In this document: positions 9,000 through 17,268 of the stretch, piece by piece
Layout: the number at the start of each line of letters is the position of its first letter
Numbering within the stretch: the stretch's first letter is position 1
Assembly (NCBI RefSeq): GCF_036325985.1
Contig: NZ_JAUHLI010000001.1
Coordinates: forward strand, 310,001-374,000
Reading direction: 5' to 3'
Length of the DNA stretch: 64,000 bases
DNA from: Alkalimonas cellulosilytica
GTDB taxonomy: Bacteria; Pseudomonadota; Gammaproteobacteria; Enterobacterales; Alteromonadaceae
Position numbers and translations under genes: made by a program
Notes under the pieces: generated by a model
Database searches by the model: none
What the model was told of the DNA's origin: nothing
The model's input: the letters and a program-made list of their open reading frames with translations, nothing else

Positions 9000-9776
9000 T
9001 CACAGGTGCAATGGAGTTTTGCCTTGATAATGAGCGACCACATCGGCTTTAAATTTCTCGCAATACGGGCAATAGCTGGCAGCATCAATCATCACGATAT
9101 GTTTGCCTTGAAGCAGCAGGCTGTTATCAACTTGCGTTACTTGTTTGGGCTCAGAGCTGTCAAAGAGCACTCCTGTGGCATGGTCCGGGCAATAGCCGTT
9201 GGGGTTTTTCGCCAGATAATCCTGGTGGTACTCCTCGGCTTGGAAAAACTGCTGCAGTGGCTGAATGTGCGTTTGAATAGCGCCATAACCTGCTGCTGTG
9301 AGCAAGGGCTGATAGCGTGCTTTCACGGCCTGCGCCAGCTGCGCTTGCTGCGCACTGTTGGTCAGAATAATGGAGCGGTACTGGGTGCCAACATCATTGC
9401 CTTGCCGGTTCTGCTGGGTTGGATCGTGCATTTCAAAAAAACGTTCCAGCAGTGTTTGCAGACTGATAAGGCTTGGTTGAAACTGAATCTGTATCACCTC
9501 GGCATGGTTGTTTGGGTTATGTCGGTTGCGCGGGTGCGTAATGGCCCGGTAGGTGGGGGCAACATCTTTGCCTCCGGCATAACCAGACACGACATCGACT
9601 ACTCCGTCCATGGCCTCAAAGCGCTTTTCCACACCCCAAAAGCAACCAGCACCCAGCACAATGCTATCAAGCTGGCTGCTGGTGGCAACGTCAGCTCGGG
9701 CCGGATGGACAAAAAAGCCTGTTAGCAGGATTATGCTGATAAAAAGCCAATGCAGAGTTCGCATACTGTATCGCAT
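9000..9776 (-). CDS. msrA: Peptide methionine-S-sulfoxide reductase (MsrA) with truncated thioredoxin-like tail
   Basis: Reduces methionine-S-sulfoxide in proteins. An N-terminal signal peptide (LFISIILLTGFFVHPARA) predicts a periplasmic enzyme. The MsrA domain carries the catalytic GAGCFWGVE (C45), the SGYAGG and HAEV segments and the ...EEYHQDYL helix, all intact. From about residue 225 a thioredoxin-like fold begins with a CPYC redox motif (C236, C239), but TGA at 9002-9000 ends the frame after GKTPLHL. The same frame resumes at once with the rest of the thioredoxin fold and MsrB, so the ancestral product was a roughly 426-residue MsrA-Trx-MsrB protein. The truncated protein would keep MsrA activity but probably lose its fused reductant domain. 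A second ATG at 9764 is an alternative start; neither has a clear ribosome site. Confidence 0.85.
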   Translation of the reverse strand: MRYSMRTLHWLFISIILLTGFFVHPARADVATSSQLDSIVLGAGCFWGVEKRFEAMDGVVDVVSGYAGGKDVAPTYRAITHPRNRHNPNNHAEVIQIQFQPSLISLQTLLERFFEMHDPTQQNRQGNDVGTQYRSIILTNSAQQAQLAQAVKARYQPLLTAAGYGAIQTHIQPLQQFFQAEEYHQDYLAKNPNGYCPDHATGVLFDSSEPKQVTQVDNSLLLQGKHIVMIDAASYCPYCEKFKADVVAHYQGKTPLHL

Positions 9777-9849
9777 CCGTTGTGGATTTCATCAAAAGTA
9801 TACGTATCAGACCGGCAAACAGAGCAATGGTTGCTGGCTTTTCTGCGCT

Positions 9850-11280
9850 TTAGGGATCTAGGTAGTTCTTTAGCAAGCGGGACAGGTGAAGTAGCTGCGC
9901 TTCATCTGCATCGGCAATGCCAATCACCAGGCCGCGTTCGGCTTCGTTCAAAAAGCAGTAGCGACTAAAAGGCTGCACTTTAAAACCATGCTGGCTCAGC
10001 TGGCTGCACAGGGCGATATCGTCGCGAAGGGTTGGCAGCAGCAGGGTCAGGTGCAGGCCGGCATCTTGCGCCAGCAAACGGGCATCCGGGAAATGTGCTG
10101 CTAGCAGAGTACTGGCCAGCTGTTTTTGCTGGTGGTAATGGCGGCGCATTTTCCGTAAGTGGCGCTGAAAATGGCCTTCATTGATAAAATCGGCCAGTAC
10201 CGCCTGGGGTAATAAAGCCACATCGCCCTGCAGAGCCTGCAGCAGCGTACTGGCGGTGCGGATATGAGCCTTGGGAGCCACCAGATATCCCAGCCGTAAT
10301 GCCGGAAACAGGGTTTTGCTAAAGGAGCCAACAAAGAGTACGCCTTCACCCTGAGCCAACCCTTGCAAACTGGCGATGGGACGGTGGCGGTACTGAAATT
10401 CGCTGTCGTAATCGTCTTCTACCAACCAGCACTGCTGGTGTTTGGCCCAGGAAAGCAGCTCCAGCCGTTTGGCCAGCGGCATGATGCCACCGCAGGGGTA
10501 TTGGTGTGAGGGTGTCAGAAACAAGGCTCTCGCTGTACCGGCTGTCGGTAAGCCAGCGGGATCCAGGCCGGTGGCTGTGTTGGCGGGAATAGGATGGATC
10601 TTGAGTTCTGCCAGTTGCAAAGCCTGTTTTAATCTGGGGTAACCGGGGGATTCCATCAGTACTTGTTCATTGCTGCGAGCTGCCAGCTTGGCTGCTATAA
10701 AAAGCGCCTGCTGGGCACCTGCGGTGATCAGGATAGTGTCTTCATCGCATACCAGCTGACGCGACTGACGTAAATACTGCGCCAGTGCCTGTCGCAGCGG
10801 CTGATCACCCAGCGGATCGGCCATGCCACACAGCGCTGGCCTGTTGCCATGGCGTTGCAGCAGTTGTTGCCAAACCCGAAAAGGAAACTGGTGTACATCC
10901 GCCTGGCCAGGTTGCAAGCGGCCGCTAAAATCCAGCCCTTTAGGCTTCAGGCCGTACGGCTGCACCGGCAGGGCTGTGCCGGTTAACGCATGGACCGGTT
11001 CCGGGGTAAAATACCGATCCGGCAGGGCATCGACAATTTGATAACCCCGACCATGCTGCGCCTCAACATAGCCTTCAGCCACCAGTTGCTGCAGCGCTTG
11101 CTGCACTGTAGTGCGGCTAAGCGCGAGGTCGCTGGCAAGTTGCCGCTCTGAGGGCAGCAAGGCACCAGCCGGCCAGCGGCCGCTCAGCAGTTGCTGACGT
11201 AAGCACAGATAGAGTTGCTGCTGCAGCTCTCCTTCTCCGGATAAACAGAGGGCATCGCTGCACAAGCGGGAACCGGTCAA
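9850..11280 (-). CDS. MocR/PdxR-like GntR-aminotransferase regulator
   Basis: A 476-residue transcription factor with an N-terminal GntR winged helix (about 18-85, LLPSERQLASDLALSRTTVQQAL) fused to a fold-type I aminotransferase-like domain (about 120-470). The PLP lysine is K322 in SFSKTLFPALRLGY, and the WLVEDDYDSEF motif is intact, so PLP binding is expected. Such proteins sense PLP, GABA or related amines. The start is TTG at 11280, supported by an AAAGGAGC ribosome site. It is divergent from a GNAT and a PaiB-like gene, with an inverted repeat between them that overlaps its own start codon, which suggests autoregulation and control of the neighbours. The ligand is unknown. Confidence 0.9.
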   Translation of the reverse strand: MTGSRLCSDALCLSGEGELQQQLYLCLRQQLLSGRWPAGALLPSERQLASDLALSRTTVQQALQQLVAEGYVEAQHGRGYQIVDALPDRYFTPEPVHALTGTALPVQPYGLKPKGLDFSGRLQPGQADVHQFPFRVWQQLLQRHGNRPALCGMADPLGDQPLRQALAQYLRQSRQLVCDEDTILITAGAQQALFIAAKLAARSNEQVLMESPGYPRLKQALQLAELKIHPIPANTATGLDPAGLPTAGTARALFLTPSHQYPCGGIMPLAKRLELLSWAKHQQCWLVEDDYDSEFQYRHRPIASLQGLAQGEGVLFVGSFSKTLFPALRLGYLVAPKAHIRTASTLLQALQGDVALLPQAVLADFINEGHFQRHLRKMRRHYHQQKQLASTLLAAHFPDARLLAQDAGLHLTLLLPTLRDDIALCSQLSQHGFKVQPFSRYCFLNEAERGLVIGIADADEAQLLHLSRLLKNYLDP

Positions 11281-11327
11281 CTGGATTGCTCCTTTTGTTA
11301 AAACTGGTTATTTCAATCAATCCAGTT
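11279..11327. promoter_or_regulatory. Inverted-repeat operator candidate between MocR gene and GNAT/PaiB operon
   Basis: A perfect 10-bp inverted repeat, AACTGGATTG (11279-11288) and CAATCCAGTT (11318-11327), with a third half-copy AACTGG at 11302-11307 in direct orientation to the first. MocR-type regulators typically bind spaced direct or inverted half-sites in their divergent promoters. The left arm overlaps the regulator's TTG start. Confidence 0.65.
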
Positions 11328-11365
11328 TAGCAGTGAAATGGGGTCTCCAACAGAGGAGACACTGC

Positions 11366-11779
11366 ATGAATTTAACTTTAACCATCGATACCCAGCTTGC
11401 TGTTAGCGAGAAGGGTCTTAACGAAGTGATTGCCTTGTATCAAAGCTCCGGCATTGCCCGGCCGGTTGAACAACCAAAGCGAATGCAGCGGATGCTGCAG
11501 CATGCCAATCTCATTGTTACTGCCAGGCAAGATGGTCAATTGATTGGGCTGGCCCGTTGTTTAACCGATTACAGCTGGGTGGTTTATATTGCTGATTTGT
11601 TGGTCGCCAAAGAAGTGCAACAGCAAGGGGTTGGGCAGCAGCTACTGGCAGAAGTGCAGCGCATCACCGGGCCTGAAGTGCAGCAATTGCTGCTTAGCGC
11701 TCCTTCGGCCATGGCCTATTACCCTAAGGTGGGTTTTCAGCCGCTTAGCAATGCATTTGCCATCGGTCGGAAGGAGTAG
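11366..11779 (+). CDS. GNAT-family acetyltransferase
   Basis: A 137-residue single GNAT domain: substrate loop at the N-terminus, LIGLARCLTDYSWVVYIADLLVAKEVQQQGVGQQLL covering strand 4 and the acetyl-CoA loop (QQQGVG), and a terminal YPKVGFQPL motif. The start at 11366 has a strong GAGGAGA ribosome site. Three bases separate its stop from the PaiB-like gene, and it faces a MocR regulator, an arrangement seen for detoxification or amine-related modules. Bacillus paiA/paiB likewise pairs an acetyltransferase with a PaiB protein. The substrate is probably a small amine, by inference. Confidence 0.85.
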   Translation: MNLTLTIDTQLAVSEKGLNEVIALYQSSGIARPVEQPKRMQRMLQHANLIVTARQDGQLIGLARCLTDYSWVVYIADLLVAKEVQQQGVGQQLLAEVQRITGPEVQQLLLSAPSAMAYYPKVGFQPLSNAFAIGRKE

Positions 11780-11782
11780 TCC

Positions 11783-12394
11783 ATGCTGTATTGCCCCAAA
11801 GCCATGGCGTTTGCCAGCACGGACGCTCTGCATGACTTTATCGAGCAGCATCCTTTTGGTTGTTTGGTGAGCCAGCCGTTTTTTTGCAGCCATCTGCCCT
11901 GGTTACTGAAGCGGCAGCAAGGTGAGCAGGGGGTGCTCTATGGTCATCTGGCCCGGCAGAACCCCCATACCACAACTCTTGATGGCCAGCAGGTGTTGAT
12001 TAATTTTACCGGCCCCCATGCCTACATTTCACCGGGCTGGTACCAAAGCAAGCTGGCGGTGCCGACCTGGAATTACGCAGTGGCGCATGTGCAGGGCAAG
12101 GCCCAGTTGCTGGAGCCAGAGGAGACGCTGGCAGTGCTTGAGGAGCAGGTGGCCTGGTACGAGTCTGAGCCGGCGGCATTGGCGAAGATGCCAGCCCAGT
12201 ACCGCGAGCAACTGGCCCAGGCTATTGTCGGGATCCGGGTGCCGATAGAACAATTGGCTGGCAAGTTAAAGCTGGGGCAACAGCGCTCAGCGGCCGATCA
12301 GCAAGGAGTTTTTGCGGCATTGCAGCAAAGCAGTTCCCCGCAGGCGCAAGCTCTTGCGGCCTTGATGGCAAGCTGGCAACTTGGGGTTGGTTAA
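11783..12394 (+). CDS. PaiB-like FMN-binding family protein
   Basis: A 203-residue protein of the PaiB/FMN-binding split-barrel group. Family landmarks are the early HPFGCLVS segment, the internal HLARQNPHTT motif, VLINFTGPHAYISPGWY and the VPTWNY motif that follows. In Bacillus PaiB is described as a regulator of sporulation and protease genes; in proteobacteria the function is unclear and flavin or heme binding is likely. The ribosome site AAGGAG sits in the end of the preceding GNAT gene, so the two are cotranscribed and coupled. Confidence 0.85.
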   Translation: MLYCPKAMAFASTDALHDFIEQHPFGCLVSQPFFCSHLPWLLKRQQGEQGVLYGHLARQNPHTTTLDGQQVLINFTGPHAYISPGWYQSKLAVPTWNYAVAHVQGKAQLLEPEETLAVLEEQVAWYESEPAALAKMPAQYREQLAQAIVGIRVPIEQLAGKLKLGQQRSAADQQGVFAALQQSSSPQAQALAALMASWQLGVG

Positions 12395-12405
12395 GCGGCT
12401 GGATG

Positions 12406-12419
12406 TTGCGTCAGATCAA
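12406..12419 (+). promoter_or_regulatory. FNR/ANR-like box upstream of hemN
   Basis: TTGCG-TCAG-ATCAA matches the FNR consensus TTGAT-N4-ATCAA at 8 of 10 positions with the right spacing, 58 bases before the hemN start. hemN is a known FNR/ANR target in several gammaproteobacteria. No clean -10 element lies at the canonical distance, so confidence is moderate. Confidence 0.45.
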
Positions 12420-12477
12420 GGCCTTCTGCTGTGCTTCAGTTAAACTGGGCATCGTATTCATTGCTTTGAGAAATACT

Positions 12478-13836
12478 ATGCCAGGCATTCACTGGGATCC
12501 GGCTCTGATTGCCAAGTACAACATTCATGGCCCACGTTATACCTCGTACCCGACGGCGCTGGCGCTACAGGCACCCTTTGAGAGCCAAACTGTGCGTGAC
12601 ACCTTGCTGGCATCGACGGGTGAGCTTAGCCTCTATCTGCATCTGCCATTTTGCCATCAGCTCTGTTACTACTGCGGCTGCAATAAGGTCATTACCCGTC
12701 ATCAGCACAAGGCAGACCGTTATCTGGATGCACTCGAGCAGGAGATGGCGCTGTATCAGCCCTTGGTAGCGCACCGGCCGATTGGTAAAATTCATTTAGG
12801 CGGTGGTACCCCGACTTTTTTAACCGAGCAGCAACTCAGTCGATTAATGCAGCAATTTCAGCAGTACTTTGATTGTGCAAAGCTGGATGAGCTTAGTATT
12901 GAAATCGACCCGCGCAGTTGCAGCCTGGAAAAATTGGCGCACCTACGCCAGCTGGGTTTTAACCGGGTCAGTTTTGGCGTGCAGGATTTTGATCAGCAGG
13001 TGCAAATCACCATCAACCGGGTGCAGGATACCGACCTGATTCGCCAGCTGGTGCAAAGGGCCAAAGCACTTGGCTTTAGCTCCATTAATCTGGATTTAGT
13101 CTATGGTTTGCCGTACCAGCAGACAGCATCTTTCCAGCAGACACTGGATCAGGTGGTAGCGCTGGATCCGGATCGGGTGTCGTTGTTTAGTTATGCCCAC
13201 TTGCCGGCACGCTTTGCTGCCCAGCGTAAGTTGCCGGAAGCCGCTTTGCCAGCCGCTGAAACCAAGCTTGCCTTATTGCAGCAAGGCATCGCCACTTTTA
13301 GCCAGGCAGGCTATCAATTTATTGGCATGGACCACTTTGCCAAGCCGGACGATGGTCTGGCAAAGGCGCAGCGGGCAGGGCAGTTGCAGCGTAACTTTCA
13401 GGGTTATACCACCCATGGTCAGAATGCGCTGCTGGGCCTTGGTGTTTCTTCCATCAGTCAGGTGGATGGCGTGCTGTGGCAACACGAAAAAGAATTGCCG
13501 GATTACTATCAGGCGATTGAAGCCAGGCAGTTGCCGCTGGCCAAAGGTTTTGTCTTGTCCAAAGACGATTGCATTCGTGCGGAGTTAATTGCACAGCTGA
13601 TCTGTCATTTTGAGCTGGATACAGCGGTTTTTTCACAGAAGTGGCAGCTGGATTTCTCCGAATACTTTGCTGACAGTCTGCAACAGTTAAGCCCTTTTTT
13701 GGAGGATGGTCTGGTCGAATTAACCCCTGATCGCATTAAGGTGACGGATGCGGGGCGACTGTGGGTGCGCAGTATTTGCAGTGCTTTTGATGTGTATTTA
13801 CAGCAGGGCCAGCAGCGATACTCCAAAGTGGTTTAA
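12478..13836 (+). CDS. hemN: Oxygen-independent coproporphyrinogen III oxidase
   Basis: A radical-SAM enzyme of heme synthesis that converts coproporphyrinogen III to protoporphyrinogen IX without oxygen. The [4Fe-4S] motif CHQLCYYCGC (C59, C63, C66, plus C68) is characteristic of true HemN. GGGTPTFL, EIDPR, RVSFGVQDFD and GFSSINLDLVYGLP follow, and MDHFAKPDD plus a C-terminal HemN domain complete it. At 452 residues it matches E. coli HemN (457). The upstream in-frame 25 residues overlap the promoter area and are not included. It lies 83 bases after the PaiB-like gene, has its own FNR-like box, and ends at a strong terminator. With hemH at 60295 it is one of two heme genes here. Confidence 0.95.
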   Translation: MPGIHWDPALIAKYNIHGPRYTSYPTALALQAPFESQTVRDTLLASTGELSLYLHLPFCHQLCYYCGCNKVITRHQHKADRYLDALEQEMALYQPLVAHRPIGKIHLGGGTPTFLTEQQLSRLMQQFQQYFDCAKLDELSIEIDPRSCSLEKLAHLRQLGFNRVSFGVQDFDQQVQITINRVQDTDLIRQLVQRAKALGFSSINLDLVYGLPYQQTASFQQTLDQVVALDPDRVSLFSYAHLPARFAAQRKLPEAALPAAETKLALLQQGIATFSQAGYQFIGMDHFAKPDDGLAKAQRAGQLQRNFQGYTTHGQNALLGLGVSSISQVDGVLWQHEKELPDYYQAIEARQLPLAKGFVLSKDDCIRAELIAQLICHFELDTAVFSQKWQLDFSEYFADSLQQLSPFLEDGLVELTPDRIKVTDAGRLWVRSICSAFDVYLQQGQQRYSKVV

Positions 13837-13857
13837 TACAAAGAGTGGTGTAAGCGA

Positions 13858-13891
13858 AACCATAAAGCCACCTCGCGGTGGCTTTATGGTT
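13858..13891. terminator. Bidirectional terminator after hemN
   Basis: A perfect 15-bp stem, AACCATAAAGCCACC with GGTGGCTTTATGGTT, around a TCGC tetraloop, between convergent genes. Confidence 0.9.
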
Positions 13892-13903
13892 ATTTGCAGC
13901 TAC

Positions 13904-15001
13904 TTACAGGTGATAGCTGATGTGCTGATGGAAGCGCACCACTAAGTCGTCACGCTCCGGATTCAGGTTGACCCCTTTGGCGAAACGACGCAGGGCGGTT
14001 TCGACCTGATTCATAAAGCGGCCATAGCCCATATCGGTGTAATCGTCTTTGGTCGCAAAGATAATCAGTTGTGCGGACTCGACTAAGTTGCTGTCATCCC
14101 AGTCAGCAATCAGTTGGCCTTCGCTGACACTGGTATCAAAACCAATCATCTGCAATTCTTTACCAGTACTCATTTTGTCGAACTTACTGTTACGCACCAG
14201 TGGCAACAGGCCGTTGGCAAGTACAGCTCTGTGCGTTAGTTTATTCAGGCTGGTTGCTTCAACAAACTGATCCTGAATCAGCTGGTACAACTCGGTGTAA
14301 GGGCGATCCGACTTGGCATCAATAGTCACCTGTTCTTTCACGTAGCGGCTTAGCGGTAAATTGATAATTACATAAGTCAGGGCGCTGTGTTCACCTGGCA
14401 GTTCACAGTTGCGAGCCTTGTAGCGTGCATCCAGGGAGCGCAGTTTGTAACCATAGCTGTCCTTAACGCCTTTTTGTTTGGCAAATAAGTCGTACGTCAG
14501 GTGCTGGTGATCCCGAACTTTGATTTTTAGTTCTGGACTGTTGATTTCATCGCTAAAGCGTTGCAACAAGCCGCGTACTTTGTTATGGAACTCGGCGGCA
14601 TTGGCCCGGATATTGGCATCGGTGGCTAAAAACAATAAAGAAACCTTGCGCGCTTTTTCTGCCGGATTAAAAAAGCTGTTTTGTGCTTCGTGATAGGCTG
14701 GGTTGTAGAAAAACAGAATCTGCTCAGCCGTTTGCAGGGTATAGGCTTCGGTATGAAAGCGCACCACGGGCGTTTTGCCATTGGCAATCAAATGCACATT
14801 ACGCAGGCCGGCCTGATCGGCCAGTTCAAAGAAGATCTTACCCAGTTGCTGGTAAAACTCTTTAAAAGGTTCGGCACTGTCTACCATAGGCGCACCAAAA
14901 CGAGCCAGAATGGCATCTGTCAGGCTGAATTCAGCGAGCAAATACTGATTATCTCTGGAACTGTTCGGAATATAAACTTTGTGTTGGCTGCTGACTGGCA
15001 T
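13904..15001 (-). CDS. DUF3083-like protein of unknown function
   Basis: A 365-residue soluble protein with no signal peptide or membrane segment. Its length and segments such as HKVYIPNSSRDNQYLLAEF near the start and RFHQHISYHL at the end fit my recollection of the DUF3083 family of Shewanella and relatives, but I cannot confirm this without a search. Charged, evenly distributed composition and no catalytic motif are visible. It stands alone between a terminator shared with hemN and a 127-base upstream gap. The GGGAG ribosome site precedes the ATG closely. No function is assigned. Confidence 0.8.
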   Translation of the reverse strand: MPVSSQHKVYIPNSSRDNQYLLAEFSLTDAILARFGAPMVDSAEPFKEFYQQLGKIFFELADQAGLRNVHLIANGKTPVVRFHTEAYTLQTAEQILFFYNPAYHEAQNSFFNPAEKARKVSLLFLATDANIRANAAEFHNKVRGLLQRFSDEINSPELKIKVRDHQHLTYDLFAKQKGVKDSYGYKLRSLDARYKARNCELPGEHSALTYVIINLPLSRYVKEQVTIDAKSDRPYTELYQLIQDQFVEATSLNKLTHRAVLANGLLPLVRNSKFDKMSTGKELQMIGFDTSVSEGQLIADWDDSNLVESAQLIIFATKDDYTDMGYGRFMNQVETALRRFAKGVNLNPERDDLVVRFHQHISYHL

Positions 15002-15094
15002 AACTCCCCCGTTAAAGCTGTGCTAAATTCCGGCTATTGTAGCAAATTTTAGCCAACCGGACTTATCATTTTTGCTGATTTTTCACAAAGATAA

Positions 15095-15125
15095 CTGTCG
15101 GCATACGCAGATGGTATGCCGACAG
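15095..15125 (-). terminator. Hairpin terminator after the chemoreceptor gene
   Basis: A perfect 12-bp inverted repeat, CTGTCGGCATAC and GTATGCCGACAG with a 7-base loop, three bases beyond the chemoreceptor stop. On the minus strand it is followed by a T-rich stretch, so termination is plausible. Confidence 0.65.
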
Positions 15126-15128
15126 GCG

Positions 15129-16388
15129 TTAGTGGCCTGAGCGGGAAAACCTCCCCAACTGCTGCTGGGTTCTGGCGGTGCCTTCAAGTAAAGCTTTGGC
15201 GGCATCATCAATGGAGGTCATTTGCGTATTGGCGTCATTGGTCACATGCTCAATGGCGGACAAATGCTGATGTGTTTGCTGATAGCGCTTCTCCAGCGCA
15301 CCAACCGTTTCATTAATGCTCTGCACCCGGCTTTTGGCATCTGCCAATTGTTGCTGTAAACCGACAAACTCTTTGCTGGTTACATCGGTCTGTTGCTGCG
15401 CCTGTTTGGCTTGCTGGTTCAGGCTTTCCGACTCGCTGCGTGTTTCTTGCACCAGTCGCTCCATATCGTTTAAGAAACCGGAGATTTGCCTGGTTGCATC
15501 GTTGACCTTGGCTGCCAGCGTGCGAACTTCATCGGCTACCACTGCAAACCCCCGACCAGCTTCACCTGCCCGGGCAGCTTCAATAGCGGCATTAAGCGCC
15601 AGCAAGTTGGTTTGATCGGAGAAATTTTCTACCATCACTAAAATTTGCCGGACATTCTCCGCATTCTGATGCAGGCCATTAATGGTTTGGCCGAAAGTAT
15701 CCAGCAGGTTGACGATACTGGTTAACTGGCCAGACAATTGTTGCATCTGACTGCTAGCACCCTGAGCGCTGCTGACCGTAACGGTGGCCACCTCTCGCAT
15801 TTGATCGCCATGCTGCACAATATCGGATAAATACTCCAGCACCTGATCACTTTCACCACGGATCTGATGACTGCGTTTTTCAGTGTCCTGCAAATGACTG
15901 CGGGTAGTCCGGACGGCTTTTGACACTTGCTCATTGGTTTCATGAGTACGCTTCGCTTCCTGGTGAATGTCTGCCAGCAATAGGTCCAGTTGACTGACAA
16001 ATTGATTGTATTGTTCGGACAAGTTGCGAAACTCATCGTGCGTAAAAGCAGGGAGTCGATGTTGTAAATCAGTCCCTTTGCTGTTGGTTTCCTCAAGGGC
16101 TGATACCAGGGCATGCACCGGGCGAACAATTAAGTGATGCAAATAAAAAATGGTAAAAATAAAAGCAGCAAAACCGAGCAGTAGCAAAAGCCACCAGCCG
16201 GTGTTTGCGCCATCAGCCGGGTAAGCCAAGTAGAGTGCGGCAGCAAAGAAAAACGCCAGAAAACCAATGTTGCCGATAATTTTGCGGGTGAGGGTATAAA
16301 AAAAGGTTTGTTCAATAAAGTTATACACTTTGGCAAAACTCCCCATAGTCTTTCCATGCATCAGTTTGGTTTGTAGTAACAGCAGCAT
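15129..16388 (-). CDS. Methyl-accepting chemotaxis protein lacking a periplasmic sensor domain
   Basis: A 419-residue chemoreceptor or MCP-like signal transducer. Two TM helices (about 40-56 and 66-86) are separated by only about ten residues, so there is no periplasmic ligand domain. A HAMP-like linker follows (RPVHALVSALEETN), then a cytoplasmic coiled coil with the conserved hairpin tip DQTNLLALNAAIEAARAGEAGRG and FAVVADEVRTLA. It should signal to CheA/CheW, sensing either membrane or cytoplasmic cues or a partner. Alternative starts exist at 16361 and 16346; 16388 has an AGGT site. It is the last gene of a possible operon with a periplasmic binding protein and a cytosine deaminase. Confidence 0.9.
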   Translation of the reverse strand: MLLLLQTKLMHGKTMGSFAKVYNFIEQTFFYTLTRKIIGNIGFLAFFFAAALYLAYPADGANTGWWLLLLLGFAAFIFTIFYLHHLIVRPVHALVSALEETNSKGTDLQHRLPAFTHDEFRNLSEQYNQFVSQLDLLLADIHQEAKRTHETNEQVSKAVRTTRSHLQDTEKRSHQIRGESDQVLEYLSDIVQHGDQMREVATVTVSSAQGASSQMQQLSGQLTSIVNLLDTFGQTINGLHQNAENVRQILVMVENFSDQTNLLALNAAIEAARAGEAGRGFAVVADEVRTLAAKVNDATRQISGFLNDMERLVQETRSESESLNQQAKQAQQQTDVTSKEFVGLQQQLADAKSRVQSINETVGALEKRYQQTHQHLSAIEHVTNDANTQMTSIDDAAKALLEGTARTQQQLGRFSRSGH

Positions 16389-16452
16389 AGCATACCTAAA
16401 ATCTCTGACTATTGTTACAGCGCAGGTTTTGGTTGATTTTTAACTTGGTATG

Positions 16453-17238
16453 TTAATGCGCAACTACTTTGGGGAGCAGTTCCAGGCCGTGACGATGCAG
16501 CTCCTGGCTTAGCTGCTCCTGTTGCAGTAGCTGCAGCACCCACTGATACAGTGTTTCTATCGCAAGCTCATGTTCTGGATTGATCAGCAGCTGGTGTTGG
16601 TAACTTTGATCAATCCGTTCGGAAATCATGATGTTTCCCGCATGTTCTGGATTGGACAGCAGATACTGATGCAAAAAAGATCGGGTCACAATGGCGGTAT
16701 CTGTGCGCTGCTTCAGTACCAGCTCAATGCTGGCCTGATGATCACTGACCAGGGTCATGCGATACTTTTGCGCCAGTATCTCTGGATCGGTCTCGTAGTT
16801 GGCAATCTGATAATGAAAACCAAGAATACCCGCGATGGTTTTGTTGTCCAGATCCTCAAACCACTGCTGTGAGCTGGCGTTGCTGGCAAGGGCAATAAAT
16901 ACTTCATCGTCTTTGGCAAAGGCTGGGGAATGGTTTATTTCGATGCCTCGTTGTACCCAGCCCCAATAAGGATCCTCAAAGAAAATCGTATCAAACAAGC
17001 CTTGCTGGTAATCCTGATGGCGGCGGATCGGCGTGGTAAGTACCAGTTCAAACTGGTAGTCTTGCTGCATGCGATTTAGCTGCCGGATGAGCTCCACGGT
17101 AAAGCCTTTGGCCAAGCCATGCTCCAACTCTATGTATGGTGGAAACTGATAACCGCCAACACGAACCGTTGTTTTTGCAAACAATGGATTAAAAAAAAGA
17201 ACCCAGATAACTAACGCAGAAATCACAACGGACTGCAT
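16453..17238 (-). CDS. Orphan periplasmic solute-binding protein (SBP_bac_3-like)
   Basis: A 261-residue protein with a signal peptide (VVISALVIWVLFFNPLFA) and the amino-acid-type extracellular solute-binding fold: VRVGGYQFPPY at the start, GLAKGFTVELIRQL, a LDNKTIAGILGFHY segment and a domain crossover near the C-terminus. No ABC permease or ATPase is nearby, so it is probably not a transport component. It sits 64 bases upstream of a chemoreceptor gene and 30 bases downstream of a deaminase gene, all on the same strand. A role in presenting a ligand to a sensor is a reasonable inference, but the receptor has almost no periplasmic part. The ligand is unknown. Confidence 0.8.
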   Translation of the reverse strand: MQSVVISALVIWVLFFNPLFAKTTVRVGGYQFPPYIELEHGLAKGFTVELIRQLNRMQQDYQFELVLTTPIRRHQDYQQGLFDTIFFEDPYWGWVQRGIEINHSPAFAKDDEVFIALASNASSQQWFEDLDNKTIAGILGFHYQIANYETDPEILAQKYRMTLVSDHQASIELVLKQRTDTAIVTRSFLHQYLLSNPEHAGNIMISERIDQSYQHQLLINPEHELAIETLYQWVLQLLQQEQLSQELHRHGLELLPKVVAH

Positions 17239-17268
17239 GATCGATTCCTTTTAACAGCAGAAGCTAAT

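Noticed and set aside
8960..9002. Selenocysteine reading of the TGA in the Msr fusion
   Set aside because: The TGA is not at a catalytic Cys position (MsrA Cys, CPYC and MsrB Cys are all normal codons), and the short hairpin just downstream has a CAC loop unlike a bacterial SECIS.
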